DNA of 64,000 bases from Diphasiastrum complanatum (GCA_029204225.1 MU832252.1:16874-80873); one strand, 5' to 3'. Shown: positions 34,771 to 47,254, counted from the stretch's first letter. Translations and numbers: made by a program. Notes: generated by a model not told the origin, from the sequence alone.

Positions 34771-35321
34771 TTGTTATGATATGACTTTATTGGTCGCATT
34801 TGCAGCTGTGCTGTAACTAGTTATTTTCTTTGATCTTGATTTCAACTTATTGCTTGCAGGTCTTTCATGGTGCATTGCTAGGCTAGTAGTATTTCACAAG
34901 TTTCATTCTTAATTTACTTCTTGTTAAACCCACCATGTGACATATCCAAGTTGCAAAAATACTTTTTCATGAACTTTTGTGGTTGGCGTGGTAAACCTTA
35001 TCGCACTTATGATCTTTTGCAAGTAAAAAAGGTTTTCATGAAAGGCTTGCAAGGTAATGTTGTGAAGTTCATGACAATTTGGTCATGCATTCAAAATTAG
35101 GAAGAGTTGCAAACTTATGTGCAATGGAGGTGAAAGTTCATATTCTAGTGGCTATGTCTTATGGATGTTTCCTTCTCAATGAGATAAGTTAGTGGATGTA
35201 ATTTGCATCGCAACAATTTTATGTAGCCAAAGCTTTTCAGAATGCTCATTTTGGAACACAACATTTTGTAATTTGGAATGCACTTTTGAAACACTTGAAA
35301 AAAAAATGACTCCTTGTTTCA

Positions 35322-35353
<32 letters not shown>

Positions 35354-36850
35354 TCGATCGATCGATCTTTGTAACATTTTATCTAGCTAGATTCAGCATG
35401 TGGCTTTGAGCATCCATGCGTAGTACGCATTGTGTGCTTTCACACATGGCTTCTTGTTATAGTGTTTCTTTAGCACTTAGTTGCATCTACTTGTGACAAT
35501 GAGAACTAATCATAGGAAGAGAATGACAGGTTGTGGACTTTTGCAGAGATTACCAATTTCATGTTTGGTACTATCATTTGCATGTTGGTTAGTGTATTGT
35601 GAGATCTAAGAACTTACTTTACATATTTGCCTTTGGAGCTAATGTTATATGACACTTTTTTGAGTCTTGATATTGTCATCGCTTTCATGCATTGTTTTGA
35701 AGCATATTTTATGATTTATATTAGCATCAATTGAATTTACATTATTATACATTATTACATGCATTATTGGTTTCATTTTGATTTGAAATCGATTTGACAA
35801 GTAGATCATGCATTGTCATTGAAAATCAGTGTCCAATAGATTCTTGTGCAATCTCCAACACGTAGATATGAGTGCATCAAGTTTTTTGAGATTAAGAGTG
35901 ATAAAAAATCTTTGATTTTTAACATTAACCTCTCATTGGCTACTTTTTGTATGTGAGTTCCAAACTAGCCATCCATCAAGCAAACTTGGCACAAAGCCCA
36001 GGCCTTTCCAAGATATTTAATAGCTTAGAAACGAGTTTTTTGCTATAACATTGCTGGAGGCCCTTCTCTAAGATCAAAAGAAATTAGACCATTCTCTCTT
36101 AAGAAAAGTACCCTTTCCCATAAATAAAAGACAATGAAAACCAATACATGTGCTCTCATCATAAATTCATTGGCACTAGATTCAAAACTTGAGTCTTGTA
36201 GTTTATAAAGACGTCAAGCAATATCTTGAAGTAATAATGTTCATTGATCTTAAAGGAGTCTACAACTTCCCATGCGAGGTCTTTGCAATAAAGAAAGCCC
36301 AAATCAATATTTTTGTGGTGCACCAAGCTAATCATTAATTAACCTATTATGATAAAACCATGTGCACTTTGCTATAATCATGCCTTCCATCCACTCAAGA
36401 GACATGATCGTGGTTCTGTTACAAGAAAAAAAGAAGACGATAGAGAAAACGTGCATTTGATAGATGCTACTATCAGGTTCTGCAAAAACATCCTTCTTCT
36501 AATGAGGATCTACGCCTATCAAATTTGAACGAAACTATTGGTTGCCACTTTTGAAATCATCAGAATTGGATAGATTTATTTCATAGACCAACATAACAGA
36601 GTGCGAATATTGCTATTTCGAAGTATTCAATAGTTCAAATAAAACTGTTAGAGAACGTAGTCAGATTTGAATAGAACAAAGAAGCATTCATTCATTTTGA
36701 CATAATACTGAACACAATAAAACTGTATGATTGATTCAGTAAGTAACATGTACAAATCAGATGAGTAGCAAACATAAAACAATAGTGGATGAAACCATGT
36801 TTTCGAAACTAACTCTGAGCATTTGATTGACTTTGTCTGATGCACTTCCG
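34771..36850. other. No gene seen
   Basis: Low-complexity AT-rich intergenic DNA. A GA tract followed by GATC repeats lies at about 35,326-35,366. A minus reading at 36,648-36,845 is unrecognised. Confidence 0.4.
35326..35366. repeat. GA and GATC compound microsatellite
   Basis: About 14 GA units followed by four ATCG-type units. Confidence 0.85.
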
Positions 36851-39040
36851 CTAATAGCCGATTTTTGATGCATTAGGAAGGCTTCATTGGAGGCTACAAT
36901 ATTCTATATCAAGTTTTACCCAATTGCATGTAGAATTTGAAATACTCAATTTTTTGTGATTCTGTCAAAACCCTAATTTTGATTGGATCTCTATTTTGTG
37001 AGGTTGCTAGACATCAATAGAGTGTGTTCCAATCTTAGGAAGTGGCAAGATTTATTAGATTGTTGGTAGATCATAGGTTGATCAAGATTTCTACATTCTA
37101 TGTGTTGATTTGCTAGTTATAAGTGCAAGAAGAGAATTGAGAGGTTCCATATCTTTGTGATTTCTTTTTGGAAACATTTGTTGTATTTCAAAAGAGTGCT
37201 TTGTGCATTGGAACAGGTTGAAAGAGAAAGATCAGGTCATTGCAACATGGCTACAATGAGTGGATTCATGTAGGAAGGCAATACTCATCCAACTACTCTA
37301 CATGGAAGGTGAGGATGGAATCACTTCTTGAAATGCATGAGTTGATGGATATTGTTGTAGGGTTGGAGGAGAGACCCTTGGTTCAACAAGAGCAATTGAG
37401 GTATGACAAGAGAGCTATGAAAGCTCTACACATAATCAAGATGAATGTTACCAATGAGCTACTCAAGGAGATTGGTAAGTCCAATTTATGAATCCAAGTC
37501 TACATCTAGAGTGTTGACTCTAATAAGACAAATCTTTCAAAGCATTCAAAAGAAAGAAGAGAGTCCTAATACTTTTGTTTTGAGAGTGAAGGCTTTAAGT
37601 AATGAGTTAGCTTGCATTGATGAGAAAGAGTAATTCACTTCCTTTTTGGCATATGGATATGACAAGAGGGTGATTTACACGACCAATGATGGTGAGTGTG
37701 CAATCAAAGGGATTGGCACCATTCCTATTTCTCTCTCTACAAATAGGAATGTTCATTTAAAGGATGTTTTGTTCATTCCATCTATTACTAAGAACCTACT
37801 TAGTGTAAGTCAAATGCTAAGCAATGGTCTTAAGGTTGAGTTTGATGGAGATGCTTGTATATTCAAAAGGAAGGATGTCTTGATTGATAAAGATAAAGGC
37901 AAGGGAAGTTTATTTAAACTAGACGCTTGTGTTATTGCTAACCAAGTTGGATGTGTGGAAAGTGAGCACATACCTATTCAAGAGGTTTGGCATAAGAGGA
38001 TGGGGCATCTCAACTACAAGTCATTGGAGGTAATGGCTAGAAAGCAAGTTGTGATTGGTCTTCCAAGTTTCTTAACTAGCATCCATCATGTTTGCGAGTC
38101 TTGTGCTTTGTCAAAGTCACATAAACTATTTATACTAGATCTAAAAAGCCTTTTCAAGTTGTACATTTAGATATTCATGGAATTACTACATTTAGCAATA
38201 GTGGAGCTAAGATGTATGTAGCTCTCATTGATGATTTTAGTAGATTTTGTTGGATCTATCTACTAAAGAGCAAAGATGAAGTGTATGATGTCTTTTTGAA
38301 GTTCAAGAACGCAAGGGAGAACCAAATTTTCACAAGGATCAAGTGCTTGAGGAGTGAAAAAAGGTGGTAAGTATATCTCGACCAAGTTCAAGGCCTTTTG
38401 TGATGAGCATGAGATCAAGAGGGAGTACACAACTCCAAGGACACCACAACAAAATGAAGTGGCCGAGAGGAAGAATAGGACTTTATGTCAAAGTGCCAAA
38501 TCCATGAGGTTAGGAGCTAATCTTCCAAAATAATTTTGGGATCAAGATTTGTTGTGTGCTAACTTTCTATGCAATAGGTGGCCGAGTGCTATATTGGATG
38601 GAAGGACACCTTTTGAAATGCTATTTAAAAGGAGGCCGAGTGTCAAGTTTTTAAGAACTTTTGGATTCACTTGCTATGTCAATATAACTCTTGATGATAG
38701 GACAAAGGAGGATCCATCTTCAAGGAAAGGTATATTTGTTGGATATAGTGAGGTGAGTAAGCCTACAAGGTATACATTCCTGCTACTAATAAGGTGACTA
38801 TTGGTAGAGATGTCATTTTTTATGAGGGGAACATTTCAAAAGTATCTTCAAGCAATGATGATGTGGATGGATCTAACAATCTTGATGATGATGTTATGGA
38901 TCCTACTTTAGATGGTGATGATGAAGGACCTTCATCAATGAATTTTTAGAGATCCCAATCATATTTTGTGACAACCTATCATCCCAAAAGTTGGCAAGCA
39001 ATCCTATATTTCATGCTAGGAGCAAGCATATTGAGGTGGC
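36851..39040 (+). pseudogene. Copia-A: leader, gag, protease end, integrase, RNase H stub
   Basis: The leader (36,851-37,239) matches the Copia-B leader at 43,455-43,843. Gag (37,240-37,630) has YSSNYSTWKVRMESLLEM, then LRYDKRAMKALHIIKMNV. The protease end at 37,646 has ECAIKGIGTIPISL, and its DSG active site is lost in a deletion. Gag-pre-integrase VWHKRMGHLNYKSLEVMA follows, then integrase with LDIHG, LIDDFSRFCWIYLLKSK and NEVAERKNR (the D, D and E positions). Near 38,950-39,000 integrase jumps to the RNase H tail HARSKHIEVAYHFV, so RT is deleted. The 5' LTR is absent. Confidence 0.8.
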
Positions 39041-39086
39041 ATATCACTTTGTCTGCTGGGCTCTCACTAGTGTATGTTTGATTTGT

Positions 39087-39980
39087 GATGAGTAACTACA
39101 TGCTGCTGGTGACAAGGATTCATGGTGGATAGATAGTGGATCTAGTTCACACATGACTAGTCACAAGGAGTTCTTTACTTCTTTGATCTCTTATGTTGCA
39201 ATCAAGAAAGTGGTTCACATGCCAAATGGTGGTGAGTGTATGATCAAAGGTATTGGCTCAATTTCTATTTGCCTTTCTACTAATAGGAATGCAAGGCTTG
39301 ATGGTGCTCTTTACATTCATTCACTTTCAAAAAATTTGCTAAGTGTTGGTCAAATGTTAAAGAAAGGGTACAAGACAAAGTTTGTTGGGGATGTTTGCTT
39401 CATTACTAAGGGAGATGTCTTGATTGCTAGGGGCAATAGACAAGGTAGACTTTACAAGCTTGATGCATGTGTTATGTCCAACAAGAGGAATGAAATGGAT
39501 GTTGGTGGTTCTCTCAACTTTCAAAAGTCAATTCCTAGCATCAATAAGATTGGTAGATCTTATGCAAAGTCTAAAGAGCTTCCTTGTGCTAGATCTAGGT
39601 TGAGATCTAATGAGCTTCTTGGAGATAGTTATTGTTGTGCTAACTTGGCAACTTTTGGTGAATCTATGATCAATGTTTTGGATCCATTGGATCTTGAAGA
39701 TGGACTAGTGCTATCTACTAGTCAAATGGAGTCATGTGCTGCTAAATTAGTATCATGTCTGAACTCTTCTACTCATAGATTTCCAAGTCTTGGTGGCTCT
39801 TCAATGGAACTACATGGATTTCTTGGACTGGATTGGTATGTCCCAAGCTTTGTCCGCCACTTGCAACAGCTACTGGAGTTTTGGTCCGTTATTCACCTGC
39901 TGGAGAGTGAGATCGGTCATCATATAACCGAGCAGGGTGGAGGGTTGCTTGTTCTTAATACACTCATGAAGGTAGTTTGA
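39087..39980 (+). pseudogene. Copia-A2 protease fragment fused to other sequence
   Basis: It reads DKDSWWIDSGSSSHMTSHKE (active site DSGS) and LSKNLLSVGQMLKKGY, the same family as Copia-A. After about residue 120 of the reading from 39,153 comes a stretch with no recognised domain. From about 39,790 the sequence probably belongs to the neighbouring minus-strand element. No gag-pre-integrase follows. The 275-residue reading is therefore probably a chimera of neighbouring repeats, not a gene. Confidence 0.65.
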
Positions 39981-40617
39981 GACAAATTGGGTCCAATCAT
40001 ATAGATTCTAGCCGTGCAGTCGTGAATCTACCATCATGTGGAATAGGGACATCGGAACTCGCAGGATCTTGGTTCTGGAAGACTATGTGTACTTTGTCAA
40101 GTAAGCACAAGCAGTATTCAGAGCTGGATCATTTATGGCCTCATACCGATACCCATCCTTGTTCTTTCAACAGATGGATCTATAAATTTGAAATATGCTG
40201 TCTGTTTGATCTTCTACAATGTTTTGGTGACTGGATTCGGTCCTCGAGGGAATTTGAAAGTGTGGAAGTCTACTACAGAAAGATAGACATTATACTCATA
40301 GTTCTTGACTGGAGGAATAATAAACTGGCATGACCTTGCAGTGGTGTTATAGGATGCATAGGCCATGTGCAGTAGGTAACGACTCTGGTAACTAGTCAAG
40401 ACAGGGACCTGGAATTCAATCTGAGTTAGAAACTGGTGTGCCTGCTGGTACCAGGTTGTCGTTTCTTGAATATCGAGTTGTCCCATCTGGATGTCAATCT
40501 TATTGGCATCGGGGTCATCAGAACCAGAAGACTGGTGGGAAAACATGATGAAAATCTGCAAAAAATGCTCTTAGAAAATTGGACTTGGCTAAGATTTGTA
40601 GCAAAGTTTAGAGGAGG
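39790..40617 (-). other. Unassigned part of a gypsy host element
   Basis: A minus-strand reading of 115 residues at 40,214-40,561 has TTWYQQAHQFLTQIEFQVPV, LLHMAYASYNTTARSCQFII and FHTFKFPRGPNP. I do not recognise it. It is continuous with 41,282-42,592 when the solo LTR is removed. It could belong to an LTR or a further open frame of that element. Confidence 0.35.
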
Positions 40618-40622
40618 TTCGG

Positions 40623-41276
40623 TGTGAAGGATTTCAGATCATTCAAAATTGAATCCATGTCCCTGATCTTTGGTTACAATAAGGAGCAAACCAACAATCC
40701 TGCCAATGTAAAAAAATCAGCATGTACATACAAAATGAGATGCAAACTCTAAGAGATATTGATCAAACATGAACCAAAACATAGAATATAGTTGATTTCC
40801 GTACAATTATAGTACCCTACTATATTTCACACGTGTGAAACAAAAAATAACAAAATATGAGCATTCTACACACAAGATTGCAAGATATCATCAAGAGAGT
40901 GCACCAATGAGTAGTAGAACCCAAAGAGAACCATGTATAATGATGAAATGAGAGAGAGAAGAGAGAAGATGTGTCTCTCCACAAGTTACACCCTTTTATA
41001 ACAGGTCCAAACCCTATTTAGCCACTTGGCTTTCTCTCCAAAATGTAAACCATACTATTTTTGGGACTAGATTCAATGTACCCAAAGTTCAAATTTGAAT
41101 CTCTCTCAAACTCGACTACCAACTTTTCCAAACTTTCAAAAAGTGTTTATTGAATGTATTTTAAAATAATATAACTTCAAAAAGTTTGTCTCTAAGTCTA
41201 AAATGAGTTTTGGCCTCATATTGACAATTTACCAAAATATGACTAAACTAGACTAAACTAGTTGAAATCTCTCACA
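40623..41276 (-). mobile_element. Solo copia LTR with TTCGG duplication
   Basis: 654 bases. On the minus strand it begins TGTGAGAGATTTCAACTAG and ends CCTTCACA, matching the Copia-B 5' LTR. TTCGG stands at 40,618-40,622 and at 41,277-41,281. No primer site or polypurine tract is attached, so the internal part was lost by LTR-LTR recombination. Confidence 0.88.
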
Positions 41277-41285
41277 TTCGGTTCG

Positions 41286-41466
41286 GTCGAGACTGTGACG
41301 GGGTGACTCAGTCGAGATGGGATTGAAAAACCGTCGGTTGAGATGAGACTGGAAAATCGTCGGTTGAGATGGTGTCTAGGAGGCTCGGTCGAGAAGGTGA
41401 TGGAGAACCGTCGGTTGAGATGGTGATGGAGAACCGTCGGTCGAGATGGTGGTGGAAGGCTCGGTC
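41286..41466. repeat. 26-bp minisatellite, about seven units
   Basis: Units start GTCGAGATGG or GTTGAGATGG and end ACCGTCG or GGCTCG. On the minus strand they read ISTDGSPSPS-like repeats within an open frame. It lies beside the solo LTR, inside the probable LTR of the gypsy host element. Confidence 0.85.
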
Positions 41467-42592
41467 CAAAGCAGACACGTGGCAATGATAGGAATAATGG
41501 CGCTTGGATGAAAAACGAAAGGATGAGCACTTGGCTGAGAATGGAGTAGGTAAGTTAGTGAAGATTGTGGAGTGTAACACAATGGCTAGAAAGAAAGAGG
41601 TGGTGGAAAATGGTTGTGGTTCTAAAAAGGATGTTGTTGGAATGGAAAGTGTGTTACACAATAGTGAAACTAGAGTGTCATGAGTGCTCCAGCTGCACTC
41701 TCCCTCAACGCTGCTGTGTGCAAAAAGTTTAGTTTGGACTGCTACTTTAGGAGGGACCCCCTTCATTTCAGTATAATTCCAGGCAAATACATCTCTGTAT
41801 TTGCGGACTAAGATTTCCAGATCAAGAAGTTGACCTGGCGTGAGGTGGGCACCGACATGAACAATGCGATCCATGTCCTCATTAGGATCTTTGAGATTTA
41901 GCTGTATGGTTTTGGCTGGTCCTTCAAAGGATTGGGACACTTGTGTAGGTTCATGCTGTGGTTGTGGCAATTGGATGACTACATCATCAAGTGTGAAGTC
42001 CTTGAACTTGCTTGGGAGATCAAATGGAGGTTCCACAAAGTTCTCTGGAATTTTGGGAATCATTTGCGTGGATCTGCTACCAGATGTGGAAGCTTGATCA
42101 GAGGGTTTGTCTTTGAAATGTTCAGAAAATGGCTTGATTGGTTGCTTAAGCTTCTTGAGCATCTGTTTTTGTCGCTCGGTTAATTTTATGTCGATGAGTT
42201 GATTTTTTTGGAACTGAGGTTTTTTGGTTTGTTGGGGAGACGAGCTGGTTGCCTCTTGAATCAATTCTTCGTCTATTGTATCCCAGACTTCGTCTGGATA
42301 CATGTCCCATTTGTACACCCTGGGTTTAGGCTTGTAGGTCGTTGTGTTGGGAACTTTGGATGTAAGTTGCATATGAGCGAGAGGCCCTGGCGACTTAATC
42401 TCCTTGGGAATAGATTTTGCTGGATAACGATTGTCATCTAGATAAAGGAGCACATGTTCGTCAGTCATTACATCATCATTCATCGAAAGAATACCGTCTT
42501 CCGAAACATGGGCGGTAGAGACACTAGGTTCTCTTGGGCACCAAGCTATAGGAATTGGGTCGATCATCATGAGTGGGATGATGGGTGTCTCG
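41308..42592 (-). pseudogene. Gypsy segment between protease and RT, with junction to LTR-like DNA
   Basis: The reading extends 432 residues from 42,606. Its middle has LDLEILVRKYRDVFAWNYTE, then MKGVPPKV, the typical stretch just before RT in Ty3/gypsy elements of the Tat/Athila kind. The front, with SIPKEIKSPGPLAHMQLTSK and acidic and proline-rich parts, is linker. After PKVAVQ the reading crosses a junction, and near 41,698-41,709 a purine tract (minus strand GTTGAGGGAGAG) precedes a TGCAGCTGG start that could be a 3' LTR. RT to integrase is therefore deleted. The first few codons come from Copia-B LTR sequence. Confidence 0.6.
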
Positions 42593-43242
42593 TGTGAAAG
42601 ATTCAACTAGTTTCATCACATTTTGCAATATTTCCATATTTGGCATATTGAGGCCAAAACTTGTTTTAGACTTAGAGGTTGAATTTTCAAAGTTCATTAG
42701 TCTAGATTTCATTTGAATAAACACTTTTTTAAAGTGTGGGAAAGATAGAATGCGAGTTTGAGTAGATTCAATTTGAATAAGTTGGGTACATTGAATCTAG
42801 ACCCAAAATTGGTAGGGTTAGCAGTTTGGTGGGAAAGCCAAGTGGCCAAATAGGGTTTGGACCTGCTATAAAAGGATGTAACTCATGGAGAGAGTCATCT
42901 TATCTCTTATCTATCTCATTTCATGCTTATACATGGTTCTCTTGGGTTCTACTATCCATTGGTGCACTATCTTGGTGATTGCTTGCAATTCTATGTGTAG
43001 AATGATCTATATTTGCTATTTTTGGATCCACACGTGTGAAATACAGTATCTTGATGGTTTTGTATGGACAACAACAGTACATAATCATTTCATTCAAGTT
43101 TGATCAAGTTCTATTAGTGTTTGCATCTCAAATTGTGTGTAGATGCTGATTTTTCTACATTGGTAAAATTGGTAGTGTATTTCTCTTTCTAACCAAAGAT
43201 CATTCAAGTAGATTGGATCTTAAGGATTTGAAATCTTTCACA
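42593..43242 (+). repeat. Copia-B 5' LTR
   Basis: 650 bases with TG...CA ends: starts TGTGAAAGATTCAACTAG, ends GAAATCTTTCACA. It is immediately followed by a primer binding site. It matches the solo LTR 40,623-41,276 and part of 59,125-59,603 in inverse orientation. Confidence 0.88.
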
Positions 43243-43254
43243 TGGTATCAGAGC
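43243..43254 (+). other. Copia-B primer binding site
   Basis: TGGTATCAGAGC directly after the LTR end, of the initiator Met tRNA type. Confidence 0.9.
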
Positions 43255-44149
43255 TTGTGTTTCAGGTTATGAAGGAGGAAATCAGATCTATCAATGATTT
43301 GGTGAAGATATCAAGTCTAGAGCATGCTAGAGAGGATTCTACACCAAAATCGGATTTTTTGCTTTTGTGGATTGGATCTTTTGTAGATCAAAACACTAAA
43401 TAGGTCAATATACTTGTTCAATTCCGTTTTTTGAATTCACATGCTGGATTTGGCCGATTTTTGGATCATTGGTTCAGCCTAAGTGGTGGCTTATAGATTG
43501 CATATCAAATTTTCAGCATTTGCATGTAGATTTGGAATAGTCAATTTTTTTGTGATTTTGTCAAAACCCTAATTTTGATTGGATCTCTAGATAGTGAGGT
43601 TGCTGGACTTTATTTGAGTGTGTTGCAATCTTAGGAAGTTGCAAAAGTCATTAGATTGAGGATAGATCATAGGTTGATCAAGATTCCATGATTCAATGTG
43701 TTGATTTGCTTGGATAAGTGCTAGAAGAAAACTTGTGAGATAGTTTCAAATCTTGGTGATTTCTTTTGAAAGCATTTGTTGTTGTTCAAAGGAGTGCTTT
43801 GTGCATTGAAACAGGTTGAAAGAGAAGATCAGGTCATTGCTACATGGCAACCTCAATTGGAGTCATGTTGGAAGCCAATGATAGGCTTACCTCAAGTAAC
43901 TATCCATTATGGAAAGTGAGGATGGAGTCACTTCTTGAGATGAATGATGTTTTGGATATTGTTGTAGGTTTGGAGGAGAGACCAGCAACACAACAAGATC
44001 AATTGAGGTATGACAAGAGGGCCAAGAAGGCTCTACACATGATAAAGATGAATGTTACCAATGAACTTCTCAAGGAAGTTGGTAAGTACACATCATCTTT
44101 GGAAGCTTGGAATTCATTGAAGAAGCTTTATGAATCCAAGTCTACTTCT
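43255..44149 (+). pseudogene. Copia-B leader and truncated gag
   Basis: The leader resembles 36,851-37,239. Gag starts at 43,844 with MATSIGVMLEANDRL, then NYPLWKVRMESLLEMNDVLD, QDQLRYDKRAKKALHMIKMN and LKKLYESKSTS. At about 44,150 it is cut and continues in frame into the Gypsy-2 leader (ISLSNSLWFMENC...), so the end of the 133-residue reading is not gag. Protease to RNase H are missing. Confidence 0.8.
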
Positions 44150-45881
44150 ATATCTCTCTCAAATTCATTGTGGTTTATGGAGAATTGTGCTAGGAAATCA
44201 ATTTTGATGTCTTTTTTGGAGTTAGCATGTGTAGCTCAAAACTAGTTATGGATCATAAATTTCCAGCAAGTTAATTCACTTTGAAGCAGTTGAAATTCAG
44301 TTTGCATGTTGGATCTTCCCATGTATTTGGATTCTAGGCTCTTTTGTGGCCAAATTTGGCTTATTTTCCATGATTTTGGCACAAAATGGAGGGTATAACT
44401 CAAAATCCAGCAGGTTCAGATTAATTGGTTGGTTATAACTCTATATATTGGATTGCATGTGGATTTGGAAAACGTTCTTGCCATTAATTTCCAATTGGAC
44501 ATGGTGAAAAAACCTAGAAAGGGCTAAAATTCATGATTTTTGCTTGTTTTTTTTTTCATGAAATTGGATGGTAGGAGGTTGTTGAACATCAATTGAAGCT
44601 GGAAAAAGATGAATCATAGTATTTTGAAGCTGTCCTAGAAGTTAGAGCCAAGAATTCCAACAATTGGGTTTGTAGGAAGTAAAAAATTGACCAATTTTGG
44701 TGAGTCTTGGGGGATGGATTTCTCTAAATCCATAAAGAGATCATTCTAAATTTTTTCCAGCATGATTGATATTACTTTTTACCAAAAACTCAAAATTTTT
44801 GTTAGGGGATAATTCTGGATTTTTTTTGGTTAGGGGATCATTTTGGATTTTTTCCAGCATGATTTGTATTCCTTTTTACCTTCCCAACAAGATATCAGAC
44901 CTTTAAATTGATGGGTAGAGGCTTATGTTTCAATTCCATCAAGTTAGTAGCAATTTTGACTTCTAGAAACCAAGAATTCATGGTTCTCAGCCCATACTGC
45001 TTCATAGGATCTGTATGAAGGCTTTATGGAACTCTTAGAGACCATTTAAGACTGTTTGGATCATCACTTTTAGGCTTGGTTGAGTGCTTGCATGTTTTTG
45101 GACATATTGGTCTTGAAAAACTGCGCCCTCCTACAGGTTAATTGGCTGTTCTGAACTCGAATTTGTGAATACTAGGTGGTAGGCTAACGTGGCAAGTGTC
45201 TTGTTCACTAGGTCTCCCTGTGTACTGAGCTTCACAACACCCAATTTGGTGTCCTGTAGCCAAAGATATGATCATCTGAAGTTTTGCAACTTTGTGAGCA
45301 AAATTGGTAAATTTTCCAATTGTTGTGATTGCATGCATGACAATTTCCTATTTTGAGGTAACGTGCTTGCATGGAATGTCTGCATGTGAATTCTCAGAGT
45401 GATTCTGACATGCATGAATAGTTTAGATCTATTTTGAGTGGTCATACGCATGTACTCTGACTATTAGATACAAAACTGGATTTTATAGCTGACAATTTCC
45501 GTAGAACTGGATTTTTACGTAAAATTCTGTAATGTAAAAAATCAGTCTAATGGCGTATGTCTTGCATGCCTGAGGGACATTTACAGAGTAAAATTAAGAA
45601 TCGAACAGTGAATCAAATTTTCGATTTCGATTGCTTGATAACTATCAGTGATTTTATATGAATTTTTAGAAAACGTAAATTTTTTTTAAAAAAATATAAA
45701 GTCCGAAAACTCAAATTTTTTTGTTTTTTTCCAGTTTTTTTGTAATATCTATGAAATTGACTAAAAATAGTGATTTGACCATACTGGAATCAATTTCAGT
45801 CAGTTTTTGGTCAACAATACTTCACTATGAGTTAATCTATTATTAACTAAATTTAGTAATTTCCAGGATAGATATATCAAG
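44150..45881 (+). other. Gypsy-2 untranslated leader
   Basis: Aligns with the Gypsy-1 leader (inverse of 21,296-22,900). An A/T-rich region lies near 45,660-45,745. No sense-strand gene. Confidence 0.7.
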
Positions 45882-46775
45882 ATGGCCAAAGAAACTTCAA
45901 ATCAAGCTGCAAATCCAGGTGCGCCATCTTATATGGTGATTTGTCAGCAATTGAGTACGACACTCAATGATATGAATAATATCAGCAAATGGAGGTTCTT
46001 TTGAATTAAGTCAAATTGATGTCTTCATCCAATCTCGATTTTCAACCGGAGGTTTATGCGGGCGAGAAGAAGGTGAAGAAACCTGAGGTCGTCAAGGACT
46101 GGCTGGCCAAGTGGAGTAGTTACTTCAATTTGCACGGTGATCCTGATGAGAAGAAAATTGAAAGTGTCGTACTGTTTTTACGTGACAAAGCGTCATCGTG
46201 GTGGCGAGATTTACCGGTGAAGCCAACTACTTGGGATGTGTTTGCGGAAGTTTTCAAGAAAGCTTTCGTAGTTGCTGATGACGTGGACTACTACATGAAG
46301 TTCGTGAACTGCAAGATGGGTACAAAGAGTTTAGACTCTTATATCCAGGAATTCATGGACCTATGGAATAGGGTTCCATCATTCGATGCGAATTTGGCAC
46401 TTTGGCAGTTTGTCCTAGGTTTGCCTGCCGACTATCAGAATGAATGCAGGCGAAATGTGCTTCAAAAGCCTCGAGGATGTGTTTCAGATTGTGAAAGCAT
46501 ATAATTCCACAATGGTGGCGTCCAGGAAGCAGTTTGTGCAAATTCCAACCACTTTGAAAACCAAGAAGGTTAAGAAGCGCGGTCCAAACCAAGCAAAATA
46601 CTTTGACGAATCAGATCAAGCAGCGTCGAAACCCAGGAAGCCGAAGAGAAAGAGATTCAAGAAATCTATGTTCCGGAAAAAGGCTAAAAGAGAGAACTTA
46701 TGTTTTGTCTATAAGAAGCCTGGACATATGATGAAATTTTGTCCAAAAAGAGAAAGTGTCTGCTCACATGATTGA
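45882..46775 (+). pseudogene. Gypsy-2 gag with damaged CCHC knuckle
   Basis: Starts MAKETSNQAANPGAPSYMVI. A deletion of about 16 bases relative to Gypsy-1 near 45,980 shifts the frame. The main reading 46,016-46,504 has VKDWLAKWSSYFNLHGDPDE, SSWWRDLPVKPTTWD and SYIQEFMDLWNRVPSFDANL, a Ty3/gypsy capsid pattern. A second frameshift near 46,470 leads into a basic tract and the knuckle CFVYKKPGHMMKFC, where the second cysteine is tyrosine. Gypsy-1 keeps that cysteine. Confidence 0.82.
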
Positions 46776-47170
46776 AATCCCAGGAGACAATGGTAAGACT
46801 TTGGAATTTAACCGGACTGATTGTGAGTGTGAATGTCTTTTAGTCACTACTTCTTTCTTGCCTAATGAACTTTTTCGTTTAACTGACACGATTAAAGATA
46901 AAGAAGTGAGTATTTTATTGGACAATGGTTCAACTCATAATTTTATTAATTCTCATCTTGTGTAGAAACTCAGCTTGGAAACTGAAGCCAGCAATCATAG
47001 ATATAAAGTTTATGTAGCTTCAAGAGTAGAGTTGGAGACTTGGAACGTAAAAGTATCGAAGCTCCCAGTTTTGATGCAAGGACGCACATAATTAGTTAAT
47101 TTTCATGTTTTAGACCTAGCTCGTACTGATTTAATCTTAGGTTACGAATGGTTATTTAGTAAATCGCCTG
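46756..47170 (+). pseudogene. Gypsy-2 protease
   Basis: Has VSILLDNGSTHNFINSHLV, so the active site DSG is DNG. A stop follows HLV, then KLSLETEASNHRYKVYV and DLILGYEW with a frame change. Confidence 0.8.
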
Positions 47171-47254
47171 TTAGTTGATTTTGAGAGGCATGTTCTCACT
47201 TTCAAGGAGAGTGATAAGGTAGTTACATTATTTGGCAGTAATTTTGTACATCTG

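Noticed and set aside
41308-42606. 432-residue minus-strand reading as one gene
   Set aside because: It crosses Copia-B LTR, a gypsy linker, a probable deletion joint and a minisatellite; it is a composite.
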